From: Silurus meridionalis
Taxonomy: Eukaryota; Chordata; Actinopteri; Siluriformes; Siluridae
Length of the DNA stretch: 64,000 bases
Assembly: GCF_014805685.1 (NCBI RefSeq)
Contig: NC_060900.1
Span: 8,945,950 to 9,009,949, forward strand
Direction: 5' to 3'
Shown in pieces: positions 47,126-59,805 of the stretch. Numbering within the stretch: position 1 is the stretch's first letter; every line of letters begins with the position of its first letter. The notes under the pieces were generated by a model. It was not told where the DNA came from. It saw nothing but the letters and a program-made list of their open reading frames with translations, and did not search any database. The translations under genes were made by a program, and so were the position numbers.

Positions 47126-49499
47126 CACTTTCCAGATGCACTGTACACTCCCACAGGCACAAACACATGCACCAATAGATCATGCAATGAAGATGTTTTT
47201 TTTTTTCTGCTTTTTTTTTTTTTTTTTTGCATCTTACCAATGGTTTTCCTTGCAGCAGACTCTATATTGGAAATAAGATAGAGAAAATAGAGGTGTTTAA
47301 CTAACTCTAACACACACATACACAATTAAGAGCAAACAATAGTAGTAACGTATCTGTCGCAGACATCAGTCACCTGGGCTCAAGCCCCTGTTTATGTGGA
47401 CATTGTGAAAAAAAAACAAAAAACCAGTTAATTTTGCGATATTCAGCCACGTGAACCAGAGTTTTTTTTTGTTTGAGTTTCATACACTTCGTGAGCTTTT
47501 TCAGTAAAGTAAGTGTGCATGGCTGGTGTACCCCATTATTTTGTCAATTGTTGATTATCTGCATATCTTCTTCTCATCATAATCTGTCATCATGGTACAT
47601 AGACTGATATCTGTATATGTATTGCATACATATGTTTTTGCATTTGTGACTCTCCCAAAAAAATAGAAATACTGTATATGTCCTGAACATATTAGTTTTT
47701 TAAGGGTTTCTACTATTAAAACTGCCAAATTAATATTTGAAATCTAATGCTAATCTAATGAAATCTACTCATAAATATATTACTTCTATCACCAGTGGTC
47801 ATGTATATAAACATCTATACCTAAAACCTTATACAGTACACTGGTCTTAAATCTTGTGTATTATGATCATGAAAATTTAACCACATGGACAATTCACTTG
47901 GTCCAAGATTGAAAAAGTATTAATGTATGCCATCCTTTTTGCACTTGCTTGTAGAAGTTTGAGCTCACCTCTTGTGCACTGGTCCAGCACTTGACCAAGC
48001 CTTGACATCAACATATTGATGTTCACAAAATAAAAGCGGGCTAATGCTGCATTAATTCCAGGAGCTCCTAAAATGGGCTTACATTTACTAGTGCAGAACA
48101 ACAACACATGGGATTTTTACATCATCCACCAGGTGGGCTTAAATTGCAACTGATGTTAAAGCAAGGCAAACAAGGTCTGCAACTTGACATATACAAGTCT
48201 TCTATGTGCAGTCAGATATCTGCATGGCAGATTTTTATTATCTGATTTATCTGCCATATATTGTAGGAGAATTAATGCCTGGAAGCCTTAGCTAATAATT
48301 TTGTTCACACAAGTTTTATAGCAAAAAACAATTTCCTACTTTTACATTTGGGTATTTTGTTGTTGCAGAAACTAGTTGACTGAAACTAGTTGAAACAGCC
48401 AAGCCTGCAGATAAAGCCAAATCTACAGTCAACTCCACACTTCATTAGACCACAATAGAAAAAAGCTTTTTTCCCTTTGTTCTTATTGGTTTGTTATCGC
48501 TTTGAGTGAACAGCACTGCAGAGAGGATTTGCTCGAAAAAGTAATGAAAATAAATAAATTGATGAAGTAAATAAGATTATAATAATAAGAAAAACAAGTA
48601 GGAGAAGGTGAAATATATATAAAACAAGTCATGTATATGTAACTTCAAACACAATACATGCTTGATTTATAGTGCTGGATTTACACAGTTCAAATTAATT
48701 GTTACTGAAGGCAACTAAGCAACATATAAACATGAGTTATTTTTTCTTTGCGGCACTTCTATTATGTGGTTTTCTTTTCCAAGTATATCTCCCTAGAGCT
48801 TGTCTTTCATATGTTATTTATTTCCATTCCAATTCATTATGAATTTAAACTACACCCTCATTTGCGAAAGCTTTTACAAGAGCATGACATGTACTGTGAA
48901 CTGCTGATAGCACAAAGCACCAATTGTTGAAGGAACCTGAGAAAACAACCTGGAGATGTGTGTTGACCATAGACATATCTTTCTTTTGCTATTTAACATT
49001 GTTCCCTTATTAATTTTGTTGTGATAGCTGGAAGTGATGTGCTTTTTTAAACATTGGAAAATGAACTGTTTTTATTTGAGTAGAGTGTGATAAATCATAA
49101 AAGGCGTTCAATTAAAAGATTGAAAGACATGCGCCTCCCAGGTGCTGCTTTCAGCTGACAAAAACATTCAGTGTTACTGCAATAAAACTGTAATGATCAT
49201 TATATAAAGTGTTTGTTTAGATGAATGAGAGCTCTTCTCCAAATATGCAGTAACCTAAATAAATCTATAAATCATCAAGGATCAAATCATCTAGGAGCAT
49301 ACCTCACCACAAATATTATAAACAAAGCTTCAGAGGCAACGTTGTAATAGTTCTGAGCAGCACATAAATAATTATATGGTGATAACCCTCTAGATATTTA
49401 TATAACTCTTTCATTCAGGACTTTTATTTAAATTCATGTTTAAACTTGATCGTATTATATTGTCAGCTAAATTACTTAAGAAAACTACTAAGCTCTAAA

Positions 49500-49745
49500 T
49501 GAAAGTCATTTATGTTTTGTAAGCAACACTGGGAACACTTTGTGAAAACCAAAGAACTTGAAAGAAAGGGAGTCCAATCTTATCCAGTATGATCCAGTGT
49601 GAAAAGCCACACCTAAGGCTACTATTAAACCAAGGCCACCTGATTAAACTGGCAAAATCAGGTGTGGCTCCTGCTGGATTGGAATGGAAACCTGCACCCA
49701 CACTGGCCTTGCAGTCTATTGAACACTTTTGAGACACATTAGCAT
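49500..49745. repeat. probable dispersed repeat
   Basis: The sequence aggccacctgattaaactgg, aaaatcaggtgtggctcct and gaaacctgcacccacactgg resembles a non-coding repeat I have seen in many fish genomes. I cannot name the family or define its ends. Confidence 0.4.
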
Positions 49746-49866
49746 GGGGGGGGACATGCAACTCTTCACATTCATTAACCCCAGCTCAAGAGCCAACTGG
49801 AGAACCTGGAGGTGTGAGGAACTGTGCTGCTCTGGAATTTAACTCATACACATTTCAGACAATAAT

Positions 49867-50056
<190 letters not shown>

Positions 50057-53014
50057 ACTAAACCAGATACAATATAAACTCCAGCATCCCTGGTTTGTAT
50101 ATAAACTGTAGATAATCATATATCATATTATCACACTTGGGTTCACACAATTCAGCCATTCTGTTGCAGCTACTTCATTTAACTTAAACAATAACGAACA
50201 AAAAAACAGATGGAAAAATGTGCATTTTCTAATGAGCCAGCCACAAACCTGGCCAAAATCCATCCACTCCATGCTTAGTTTACACTACCCATAAAGTGCT
50301 TTGTACACCAAACAGCGTTCGGCATCCAGACTAAACGGCACTCTTAAACAAAATGTTCAGACAGAGCTTAAATTCTCAGATGAGGCATCAGAAAGTCATC
50401 ACAGAGTCTCGGTGTATGTATGTGTGTGGTTTGAATTACACATACTTTTATGACATTACAGCTTTACATTATAACAAACACACCTAAGTATTTTTCAGGG
50501 TTGCGTAAGCTTCCGACCATACAAGTAAACCAAGGAGGACTCATCATGACGGTGACAGAGCCACAAATGGATACACATTACACAGTGTATACACAAATGA
50601 AGTACTTTGTGTTCGAATTAGTTTGTGCTAATGGTGTGCAAAAGGAATGCAAAATGTGAAGCTAATATCCAAACTCAACGCATCGTTATTCAGACGTCAG
50701 TCTTTATTTCAGAATACAGACGTATGATTTTCGGAACCATGTCTCGGTCAAACCAAACCAAATTAATTCATTAATTAATTAACTGGGTTGTTCCTTTAAG
50801 GGACAATGAAAATAAAATTACACTTTTTTGAAGTATAAGTTTCTATTCAACAATCCTAAAGGACATAACAAATTGATCAATAATGACATCATTTATTAAA
50901 ATTGTGACAATAAATAATATGTTTATGACGGAAGTGTCTGGTGGTTGCATTTAAATGTTAAAGTAATTAAAAAAAAAAAAAAAGAAGGTAAATAATGACT
51001 GTGGAATACATATTCATATTTAAACCTAATTCACAGTTATTAAAATTGGATTTCCAATTAGGACTATTCATGAAGCAATTTGTTGGTAATATGTTAGATT
51101 ATTGATAAGTGATCTTGGTCCATTTATCTGACCACCTTCTTATTTATATCTAATCAGATTAGCATTTAATATCATTCTTTCCTATTTGTATGTTATACTG
51201 TATTACATTCTTTATTCTTTATTGCAATTAACTTTTCATATTCCTTTTTTAAAGGGAGGGTTTGAAAGGCAAGAGCTTATGTTTTAAAAGCAGTGGTTTT
51301 ATGTTATTGAAAAGGCCAATCTCAGACACCTCTCCTCAATAAAAACTTATTTTGTCAAGAAAAATCAGTGAACGCCATCTCCATCCCTGCATTATTCACT
51401 TAAGTAACTGAACACTACCCGCACATGCCTGTAATCTGCAACCTTTGTTCTGTTCATCTGTTTTTCGATGCCCATATGCTCTTTGACAGCCACTGTGTAT
51501 CTGATGACTTCATGCCTGTGTGATAACCATCAGGAAGGCTTGGCTTGCAATTCCAAAACAGTCCCATTTTGTTTATTTTGCACAGCAGCCATATCACAGC
51601 ACCACATCACAGCATGTACTATGGGTCTCCAACTTCTTCAAACTGTTACCCTTCTCTATCAATTGTTCCTCACATCTCACAATCCTGTTTAAAGTATGAG
51701 TAGGCCAAGGACAGGACTCTTTAAGTCTCCAAGTAAAGACGATTGTGGGAAAATGACTGGGCAGAGACACATCCGAGGACAAGAATGGAGAAAGAAAGTG
51801 TTATATAATGCTCCATAAAAAAATATGTATGGATAAAAAACGTGAACAAGAGATGAGTTTGAAAAACAGGAGAAAATGTGCACTAGAGGCTTTTCAATCA
51901 TGCAACAAAAAAAAGACAGAATGAGGACAGAATGGGAATTTGGAAGACTTTAGTTTTAAATGGTTCCTCTGTACATTGAGAAGAGATTGATCAGGGAAAA
52001 AGAATAGAGGAAAAAACAGTTCTGGATTTTATTCATAGACCAGTGTGAATAAGGGGAGAAATCAATCATCATTGATCATCATTGTTCACTATTTTTGTAG
52101 CATGCCCCAATAGAAATTACGAAAAGGAGAAAGAATACAATTCTTTGTTTACAAAGTAAAATAAACTAATATTAATATTTACCCTTTAATTTAATACTAC
52201 CACATTACATACATTATAACTGTTGACCAGTGCCACTGAAAGAAAACACGAGACATCTGTTTTGAACATAAAGCAGAGAATAAATGCATACTTTTCTGTT
52301 CAATTGCCTTTAAATAGTCTGTTTTTGTCATCGACTATTTTAACAAGCCTTGCCACTACTTTGCTTGAAAGTATGTGAAAAAGCTTTCTTTATTTAAGCT
52401 TCCATAAGCATTGTTTTTATTTGTTTTTTTTTTTATACTTGCTCTGCCAAAAAAAAGGTTTTGGAGTGATTTGTTTGACCCTTTATTCATTATGTCTACA
52501 TGCCCTTATTGTAAAATGGCAGGTTTTCATCATGTTAAAAAAGTTAAATAAGACAAATAATTTCAATACATTTTCCACCCTCGATGTGAAATTGCAATGT
52601 GAAAATTTACATTAAACACAACAGAAACCTTTTAGGGAAAGCAGAAAACCTGTTATAATAAGTTGTGCACATCCATAAATTAATATTCTATTGATTTTGT
52701 ATAACACAACTCATAATGTTGGAGAACTGCCTATCAGCATTGCACATTTGACATGGCAATATTTACCTTCTCTGTCTTACATTTCCAGTGCACAGGTTGT
52801 CTCCAGGTCTGGGCTCTGTCTAGACAATTTAAAAGCATTTATCTTCATTTGGTTAAGCCATGCCTTTGTTAACCTGCATGTATATTTTGGGTCATTTAAT
52901 TTCTTTTCAGCTTTGGCTTACTACCAGGCAATTGAATGAATTGCAGTAAAAATTGATTATTATTTGTAGCTATTCATGATTAATGCGATATGACTTTACC
53001 TAAAGAAAAAAAAA

Positions 53015-53285
53015 AAACTCTGAAGCATGATGCTGCTGCCACAATGTTCTTTTGGTGCTTTGCTCTTTTGCACCAAACATACTTTTTGAAATTATGGACT
53101 AATTAAAGATTTTGAGATCAGACAATAATGTGTTTTGCTATTTAATGTGAGAAATATCTTCGATATAGCCACTCTACCCCACAGCATATAAAGTATATGT
53201 GAAGAATATGATTGATGTCACATTCAGAGGGTCAGATATTTCTGTAAAACCTCTAATGTTGCTGTAGGTCTCTTGGCAGTCTTCA
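53015..53285 (-). mobile_element. Tc1-like fragment
   Basis: The plus-strand text gaagcatgatgctgctgcca, tgcaccaaacatactttttg and ctctaatgttgctgtaggtc is the reverse complement of conserved Tc1 transposase coding stretches (from the S-I-M-L region back through the linker). It is short, with internal deletions and no frame. Confidence 0.65.
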
Positions 53286-53379
53286 ACCATAACCCTAACC
53301 CTTCCTGGTATTCTTTTGTTTTGTCCTTTTATATATTTTGGCCCAATCCTCTACTTCCTCTTTAGCCATGACCACATAC

Positions 53380-53750
53380 CTATACATGGATCTAACTCCA
53401 TAATCAAATTTGTAGATGGCACCACATACCACGCCTGATCGGTGACAACATTTGGGGAAACGATTCTCCAATAACAATCTCACACTAATTAACTTATTTT
53501 GAATCATCCGAGGACAAGAAGGGGTCATAAATCCACACCCATTCACAATGAAGGGGTTGAGGTGGATTATATGACCAGAAGTTTCTGGGTATCCATATCG
53601 CTAAGGATCTCTATCCTTATCAAGAAGGTTTAACAGCATATTTAATTAAGGAAATCTCCCTCCAGGTCCTACTTAACTTTTACCACTGTACTATTAAAAG
53701 TGTCCTCACAAACTGCATCACAGTGTGGTCATCCAGAGATTAGTGAAATG
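53380..53750 (+). mobile_element. non-LTR reverse-transcriptase debris
   Basis: The sequence reads NSIIKFVDGTTYHA, where relatives have F-A-D-D-T-T, so the catalytic pair is lost. Then come HTHSQ and KFLGIHIAKDLYP, and VLLNFYHCTIKSVLTNCITVW, a common C-terminal block of a fish LINE. Clade not assigned. Confidence 0.65.
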
Positions 53751-53873
53751 TCTCAATACATCACTGGTGTCCAGCTACCTTCCATTATAACCATTATGAC
53801 AAATCCTGACCTTGGTCACTTAACTGTACATTTCCACTCTGATCTATTAAAAAACTGTACCGTACTGTACCTA

Positions 53874-54107
53874 TTAGTACTTTCTTTCGGCTTCTCCCGT
53901 TGGGGGTCGCCACAGCGGATCCTCCGCACGTTTTGATTTAGCACATGTTTTACGCTGGATGCCCTTCCTAACGCAACCCTCCCCAACTTATCTGGGCTTG
54001 GGACCGGCACTGAGAGTGGCTGGGGATGGTTCCCTGACCGGGAATCGAACCCGGGTCGCAGCGGTAAGAGCTCTGCATCTTAACCACTAGACCACCAGGG
54101 GACCACT
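53874..54107 (-). mobile_element. tRNA-Glu-derived SINE with RTE-like body
   Basis: The head (54102-54030, minus strand) reads ccctggtggtctagtggtta, keeps the CTC anticodon loop of tRNA-Glu and has the B box gggttcgattcc. The body carries the leader tgccggtcccaagccca shared with RTE-like copies, and the tail ends with ccgctgtggcgacc and gagaagccgaaagaaag, like the RTE-like 3' end. The 12-bp gtactgtaccta flanks it at 53862-53873 and 54108-54119. A clean, fairly young-looking insertion. Confidence 0.92.
54030..54102 (-). other. tRNA-Glu-like head of the SINE
   Basis: Acceptor, D, anticodon and T arms can all be drawn, with a C-A mismatch at the first acceptor pair, one mismatch in the anticodon stem and a GT pair at the base of the acceptor stem. 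Because it continues directly into SINE body sequence and has no terminator-like T run, I treat it as a SINE head and not as a working tRNA gene. Confidence 0.75.
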
Positions 54108-55885
54108 GTACTGTACCTAGCTATAGGAGCATAAGGAAAAACAGTATAGCTATTAATGTACCTATAATGGCAGTAGCCTTTTTTGTGTTTGTTTTCCCTA
54201 GCTTAAGTGCATTCTTCTGATTAATTTATAGAATGAAAAATAATGGTTCCCAAATGATCTAAATATTCTTTAAAAGTGTGCACTATGTGATTGAAATGAT
54301 TATATGCACATTCATATGTTACCCAACTTTTGAAGCCTGTTAATACTGTAATTGAAGCTTTAAAATGCGGATGTTGTTTATGGGATTTTGATTATGGCAG
54401 AAAAAGACAAGCGGGACATTCCTTAATACTGTTTGTGGCACAGAGTCAACACAAAATAAGATATAATTTTCCTGGAATGATATGTGTGCATATAAAAGAA
54501 AACATTCTCGTAAATTTTAGTGCTGTGAAAGATTCCCCCCGGCATGTTCTCTGGAACAATGAGGAGTCTGCTCTAGCAAAAGGAGGCATGAGGACTAAAG
54601 GATGGATCTATAAATTACAATTGTTTATTTCCCTCCCATTCTCTTTCCTCTCTCACTGGTAGTTTTTCCTCAGTAGCATGTGTACACAGGTGCGATCCTG
54701 AGTATATAACAGTCTATTTTCATTATTGATGCTGACAAATTCAAAGATGTTCTTTAGTTCAGTATAAATTATTATACAAAATACGTTTGCATATGAGCAC
54801 ATACAGTAAAAATAAAAAGAAATCTGAAAAAAATAACATGCAGTTATAGGAAAATTCTCCATGCTCTAGGTTGGTTAGATGTGGCCTAATGTAAAGCAGA
54901 GTTACTATTAACACCCTAAAGTATTTCAATACAGCAACACCTCTTAAAGTGTCTTATAGCTTTTATGCCACAATAAATTGTATAATAATATACATTTTAA
55001 AATAATTGAATGACATAGCATTCAAATTTCTCCATTTATAGTCACATTTATCATTATCGAATAGCTGCAAAATTGGTTAGTTCTTGTTCTCACTTACATC
55101 ATATCAATAATAAATACAATTTCCTTAACTTATTGATCTTTTGTTAAAACACTTAATAAAAATACTCTTTATTGAACATAAAAAAAATAAAACAAACAAA
55201 TTAGGTTAACAAATTAGAGCAAAATGTTGTTGCTTATATTTACAGAGGATACCAATATTAGTGCATTGTATTATATTAAAACAATGCATCTTTCCTCTCT
55301 CTCTCATGAAGTTATTAAAACAAAACTGCTGAGTGAGCAAAATGACTGTTACATAGTATAGTCACTGGAGACTCCTTTTCTAAATTTTATATAAACATCC
55401 TCTTTTTTATTTTTTATTTTTATTCTCTAATATAGCTTTAGGTTATGATGAATGTGTCTGTGTTACTACAGAAACAATGATAGCATACTAATATCATAAA
55501 TAAATAATGACTTACAGCAAGCAATTCTATAATTTTTATAATACTATAATTTCCAATAGCTGCAACACTGGTAGTAATGGACTTTAAAGCAAGGTCTATT
55601 GCTAGCCTAAATTTCTGAGATGTTTAGAAATTAGTTAATATTCTAGGGTCACTCTTCACATGTTTGTGTTTTATCTACATTATATAGTTCTGAAACTAAA
55701 CTAAAATATTCAAATTTTATTATTGAATATTTAGTTAAGTTTAATTTGTAAACCTACTTGAAATCTCAAAATATGCCCTAATTTCTGTATATCTGTAAAT
55801 GTTCCAAACTTTAAGGCTCCAATCTGGCATGTGTTGTGTGTGACCTAGCTGTTTAACAGAAAAATAGTTAAACACAGACACTGAC

Positions 55886-56026
55886 CTCTTTCTCCAAGAG
55901 CTGTGTCTGCAATGACACAACCCTGTCCTTTAGCTCCTTGTTCTCCTTCTTAAAGACTTCTACTTCCTCCTGTTTATCCCAGTCTCCTTTCTCTCTCTTT
56001 TCCTTGAGCTGCTCAATCACCCTTTC
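55886..56026 (-). CDS. erc2: ERC coiled-coil exon
   Basis: This is a 141-nt exon of 47 codons, phase 0 at both ends. The acceptor is cctcttttttag and the donor GAGAAAGAG|gtcagt. The peptide starts ERVIEQLKEK, contains FKKENKELKDRV and ends LLEKE. It has the same length as the remembered ERC block that follows TLEEALAEK, and KKENKELK fits ERC2 better than ERC1. It continues in phase from the 59.6 kb exon, giving the junction EALAEK|ERVIEQ. A tryptophan at codon 16 (GDWDK) replaces a charged residue, a mild departure from the family. The next family block, around LKEHASSLAS, does not follow in the window as expected. Confidence 0.9.
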
Positions 56027-59000
56027 CTAAAAAAGAGGAAAAAAAGGGAAATAATATTAAAGTATAAACAATATGTGAGTCATTACAAATTCAATGCTTC
56101 TGTTTCCTTACTTGTGAGTCTTACATTGCTTACAGCTGTGTACTGCTCCAGTGCAGAAAACTTAGAAAAGTATATTGGCTAGTTATAATAGGATTTGTAG
56201 GTGAGAGCAAAATTAACAAGTAACTATATGTAATAACTAAAAATTGAGGTGCTTATTTTGCATTTAGCATATAGGTACAAACTTGTTACCACCAAATATA
56301 TAAAAAAACCACAACATTGGAAAGAAAAAATAAACAATAAGCAATGACAGTTTAAGCAATTTTGAGCTTCCAGCTATAGTGTAATGGTTTCAGGAAGGAC
56401 CATATATGGGCGATGTCTGCATATTGGACACCTAATCCTGCCTTCCTTTTTTTCCTGCAAGTATGTAAAGTTTTCTTAGTAATCTTGCACAATGCATGCC
56501 TTATGACTTGCTGTGCTAGACAGAACATAAGGTTGGCTAGGAAGAGTTGCATCATATTGTGCATGACCAGCTAAAGGGAAAACTCTGCTTTACTACACCA
56601 TGTGATTACACTTGCCCTTTCTACGAGCGAAGGTAAGTGCCAGGTGTTACCTCTTTAAATGTACACCATAAGGCATTCTGGTTTGTCAGATCAGACCCCC
56701 TCCCAGGTAGTTGAGAGGGTGGCCATAGAAACCCTTCCTGCAAACACAGCTGACAAGTCAAAGAAAACAGTCAGGAGCCATTCCTAGTAGGGCACTAACG
56801 GTATGGGGAAGTACAGCAGACTGTTTGGAAACAGTTGAAGAAAGGCCTCAGAGATATTGTTGCAGCAAAATAATAGACCATGATCCAAGGCTTCATACTC
56901 TAACTGGAGGAAAGCCTTAGTTGCCTGCATGCTGTGCACAGTTACAGTGAGGGAAACTCCATCCATATATTAGGTCTATCTTGTCACCTATACAGATGGA
57001 TTAGCTGGTGACAATGCACAGAGACAATTAGGATCATGTCACACAGGCTTTTGTTTAAATTGTGTAGGTTCATTCAGACTTATAATTTCATAACTACAGT
57101 TTATGAGTAGCATGTGGATAGATTTATGACCACATTAAGTTTAACCAATGAGATCCATCATCATATCTGATCCACTTCAGGATTGAATAGCTACTGCTCT
57201 ATTAGGTTGGACTGCAAACCATTAGAGGAGTGGTACAAAAGAGGTTAGTCAAAGCTATTTAATATACCTAACCTCACTAATTAATTCATGATTTATTAAT
57301 TAACTGTTCATTTAAAAAAAGAAGGAACATTTTCGAATCTAGGCTGGAAACGTTTTATATTTATTCAAGCATAATGTTAATAGTTTTTTTTTTCGTGAAA
57401 ACCGGTCTCTTAAATGTAAGGAAGCTGGTCCCATGGTGCTCTCATAGATTTTCTACCTTCTTGCTCTCTGTTTTTCCTTATGCTCCTATAGCTAGTCTTC
57501 TTATAGTCCATGTCTGAACTTTGCACACGTACATTACACATGTACCAACCCACCACCTTCTCTTTTTCCGGATGAGATTCCTGCCTTGCAATTCTGCCTG
57601 GATAATCATGATACAGTAGGCTACTTCTGCTGCGGATTATCCTTTAACCCCCATGGACAGGCTGAAGTCGGATAATGACTACCCTACAGATGATTGTAAA
57701 TGTTCACACTTGGAAACCTGATGAGAGCCCTTTCTAAAAAAAATGCTCAAGCCTCATTTACTATACAGTGGACATTAATGTCAAGTGGATATTATAGACT
57801 AAATGTCTAAACTAAATGTCAGTGTCTTTTTTTCTTACCAGTAACCTCTGGATTGCATTTTATGGACCTAAACCTCTATTTGTATGTGTATATATGTAAA
57901 GCTGCTGAGATTGTTAAAAGGGTTTTAATAATAATTCTAAAATAAAATGTATTTTTAAAAAAGTATTAAAAAACAATGATAGTAAATCAATGCTAAATTG
58001 ACTTAGTCAGTTTGGCTCAGTTTTTGCTTCAGATTGCTGATTGATTCCAGTTGAAAGGTAACAAATAATGTCTAACTATATAGTAGTTAGACTATATGCA
58101 ACTATATAGATGCATTTGGTTTATATAGACAAAAAAAGGTAAATGCTCAACATTTTTACACAGTCTACAATTCATGGCAGATGATTGTCAATGTATTATA
58201 TTCATCATTATATTATAAACCATGCTCAGTTTTTCTTTTGCTCCAACAAGCATGTAGATTCCAAGCAGAAATGTTAGTTGGCTAATGCATTTTCTTATCA
58301 CATCAATATGTGATACTATTTCCATAGTTTTTATTAGTCCTTCTTTTTCTTAATCTATTTCTTTTTGTAATTCTATAAATAAAAATTGGGTTGAGGGTCT
58401 GCCCAAATGCTAATGTAGCCCTAGCAGAATTCGATTTCAATGCCTTGGATCACAATTTAGCTTGTATGTAGCATGTTGTTTGTTACTGGTTTGTTTTTTT
58501 ATTGGTAAGTTTTCGTTCTGTTCATTGTTTCATGTAAAATAAAATGGTATGTGGTTAGGTATAGGAGAGGGGCCCCTGAGTGAGAAACAGAAATGCGCCT
58601 GAAAGAATGGAAAAAACGTATATTTGTTAATGAGTCTGTTCTAAAAATCATGTGGTGAAGAAAATATAAAAGTACCTCTCGAACACCTACTGTGAAGCAA
58701 GGTTGGACAATTCCATGTTTATTAGTAACAGCCATGATTAAGCGACTTTAATATCACCTGACTGACTCAGTGTGAGAATCCCACATACAAAACAAATAAC
58801 ACTGAACATTAACAAGTGCTCTACAGGTAAACAAATGTTTAACAATGCCATTGAAATTCCATTGGCCATGACTCAGATATTCCACCCTCTGAAAAGCTGC
58901 TTCCTTTCGTAACTTTCAGGAAAATTACAAGTCTGTTTTGGTAAATATTCCACTTAATGACCTTTACCGAGCAAGGCATATGGCAGCGCCGGCTTTCTTA

Positions 59001-59153
59001 TGCATTTTAGCCTGTGAAGTTTGAAGCCGCAAGAGCTACTGCAGAGCAGAGCGCATAGGGGAAGCAGATGCATTCTCTAAATGCACATAGTAAACAAAAC
59101 TTTGCAACTAACTCTGGCCAGCAATTAGCACATCTAATATCTATATCTATATC

Positions 59154-59218
<65 letters not shown>

Positions 59219-59567
59219 ATATATATATATATATATACACACACATTTGCTTGTTCAGTTTTATTACCTGCGGTAAACAACCTAAAGATGACAGCTGTTG
59301 GTGTTAGTTTGGGTATCACTAATGCCCTGACAGCCTGTGTAACAGAACCAACTTTATAATTTGTCATTATGCCTACTGTAACACAAGTGAATCTAGATTA
59401 AAGTAGGAGAGTTCAAATACAGGTCCTGACATCTGTTCAAGCATAGCAAAGTAAAAGGTCACATGATGTTCCAAGCAAGTGCTTAGAACCATTCTGTCAA
59501 CTACATAGCATTATTAACTCTCCTTGTTCAGTTCACATTTCATCTGCCTCATTTTATTCATCTCTAC
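56027..59567 (-). other. ERC intron, about 3.5 kb
   Basis: No repeat element is recognised apart from the (CTAT)n/(AT)n tract at 59150-59237. The block 58850-59060 is less AT-rich than its surroundings and is a candidate for conserved non-coding DNA, judged on composition only. Confidence 0.6.
59150..59237 (+). repeat. (CTAT)n(AT)n microsatellite
   Basis: About 17 CTAT units, then AT units and a short CA end. Confidence 0.96.
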
Positions 59568-59705
59568 CTTCTCAGCGAGTGCTTCCTCAAGAGTGGAAAG
59601 GGCTGTGTCTGTGTTGCTGGAGTCGGTCTGTAGAGATTTTACTCTGTCCCTCAAACATCCCAACTGTTTATCCTTATCCTTTAACTGGTCCTGTAGGTTT
59701 TCAAT
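59568..59705 (-). CDS. erc2: ERC coiled-coil exon (most upstream exon in window)
   Basis: This is a 138-nt exon of 46 codons, phase 0 at both ends. It runs from an acceptor reading cactctcttacag to a donor GAGAAG|gtagag. The peptide begins IENLQDQLKD and ends TLEEALAEK, with RVKSLQTDSSNTDTAL in the middle. From memory this aligns without gaps to the ERC family block with the same NTDTAL signature and is slightly closer to ERC2 than ERC1. The donor is a weak match to GTRAGT, but the protein junction EK|ER is the expected one. A (CT)n tract on the transcribed strand begins about 28 nt upstream of the acceptor. Role: part of the rod-like scaffold region. Confidence 0.9.
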
Positions 59706-59731
59706 CTGTAAGAGAGTGAAAATAGTAAAGC

Positions 59732-59732
<1 letters not shown>

Positions 59733-59801
<69 letters not shown>
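59733..59801 (-). repeat. (CT)n tract next to an ERC acceptor
   Basis: On the transcribed strand this is about 34 CT units ending 28 nt before the exon at 59705, so it extends the pyrimidine tract of that splice site. Confidence 0.96.

Positions 59802-59805
<4 letters not shown>

Noticed and set aside
47877..48107. Minus-strand ORF with GELKLLQASAKRM in the same intron
   Set aside because: There is no family similarity, no convincing splice sites and the composition is ordinary for the intron.
51594..51782. Minus-strand stretch EEQLIEKGNSLKKLE that looks like a coiled coil and could be the missing ERC exon
   Set aside because: It does not match the remembered LKEHASSLAS...KKEEC block, and I could not place an acceptor and donor in the right phase around it.
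54030..54102. A functional tRNA-Glu gene on the minus strand
   Set aside because: The sequence runs directly into SINE body, lies inside a 12-bp target duplication, has stem mismatches and no T-run terminator.
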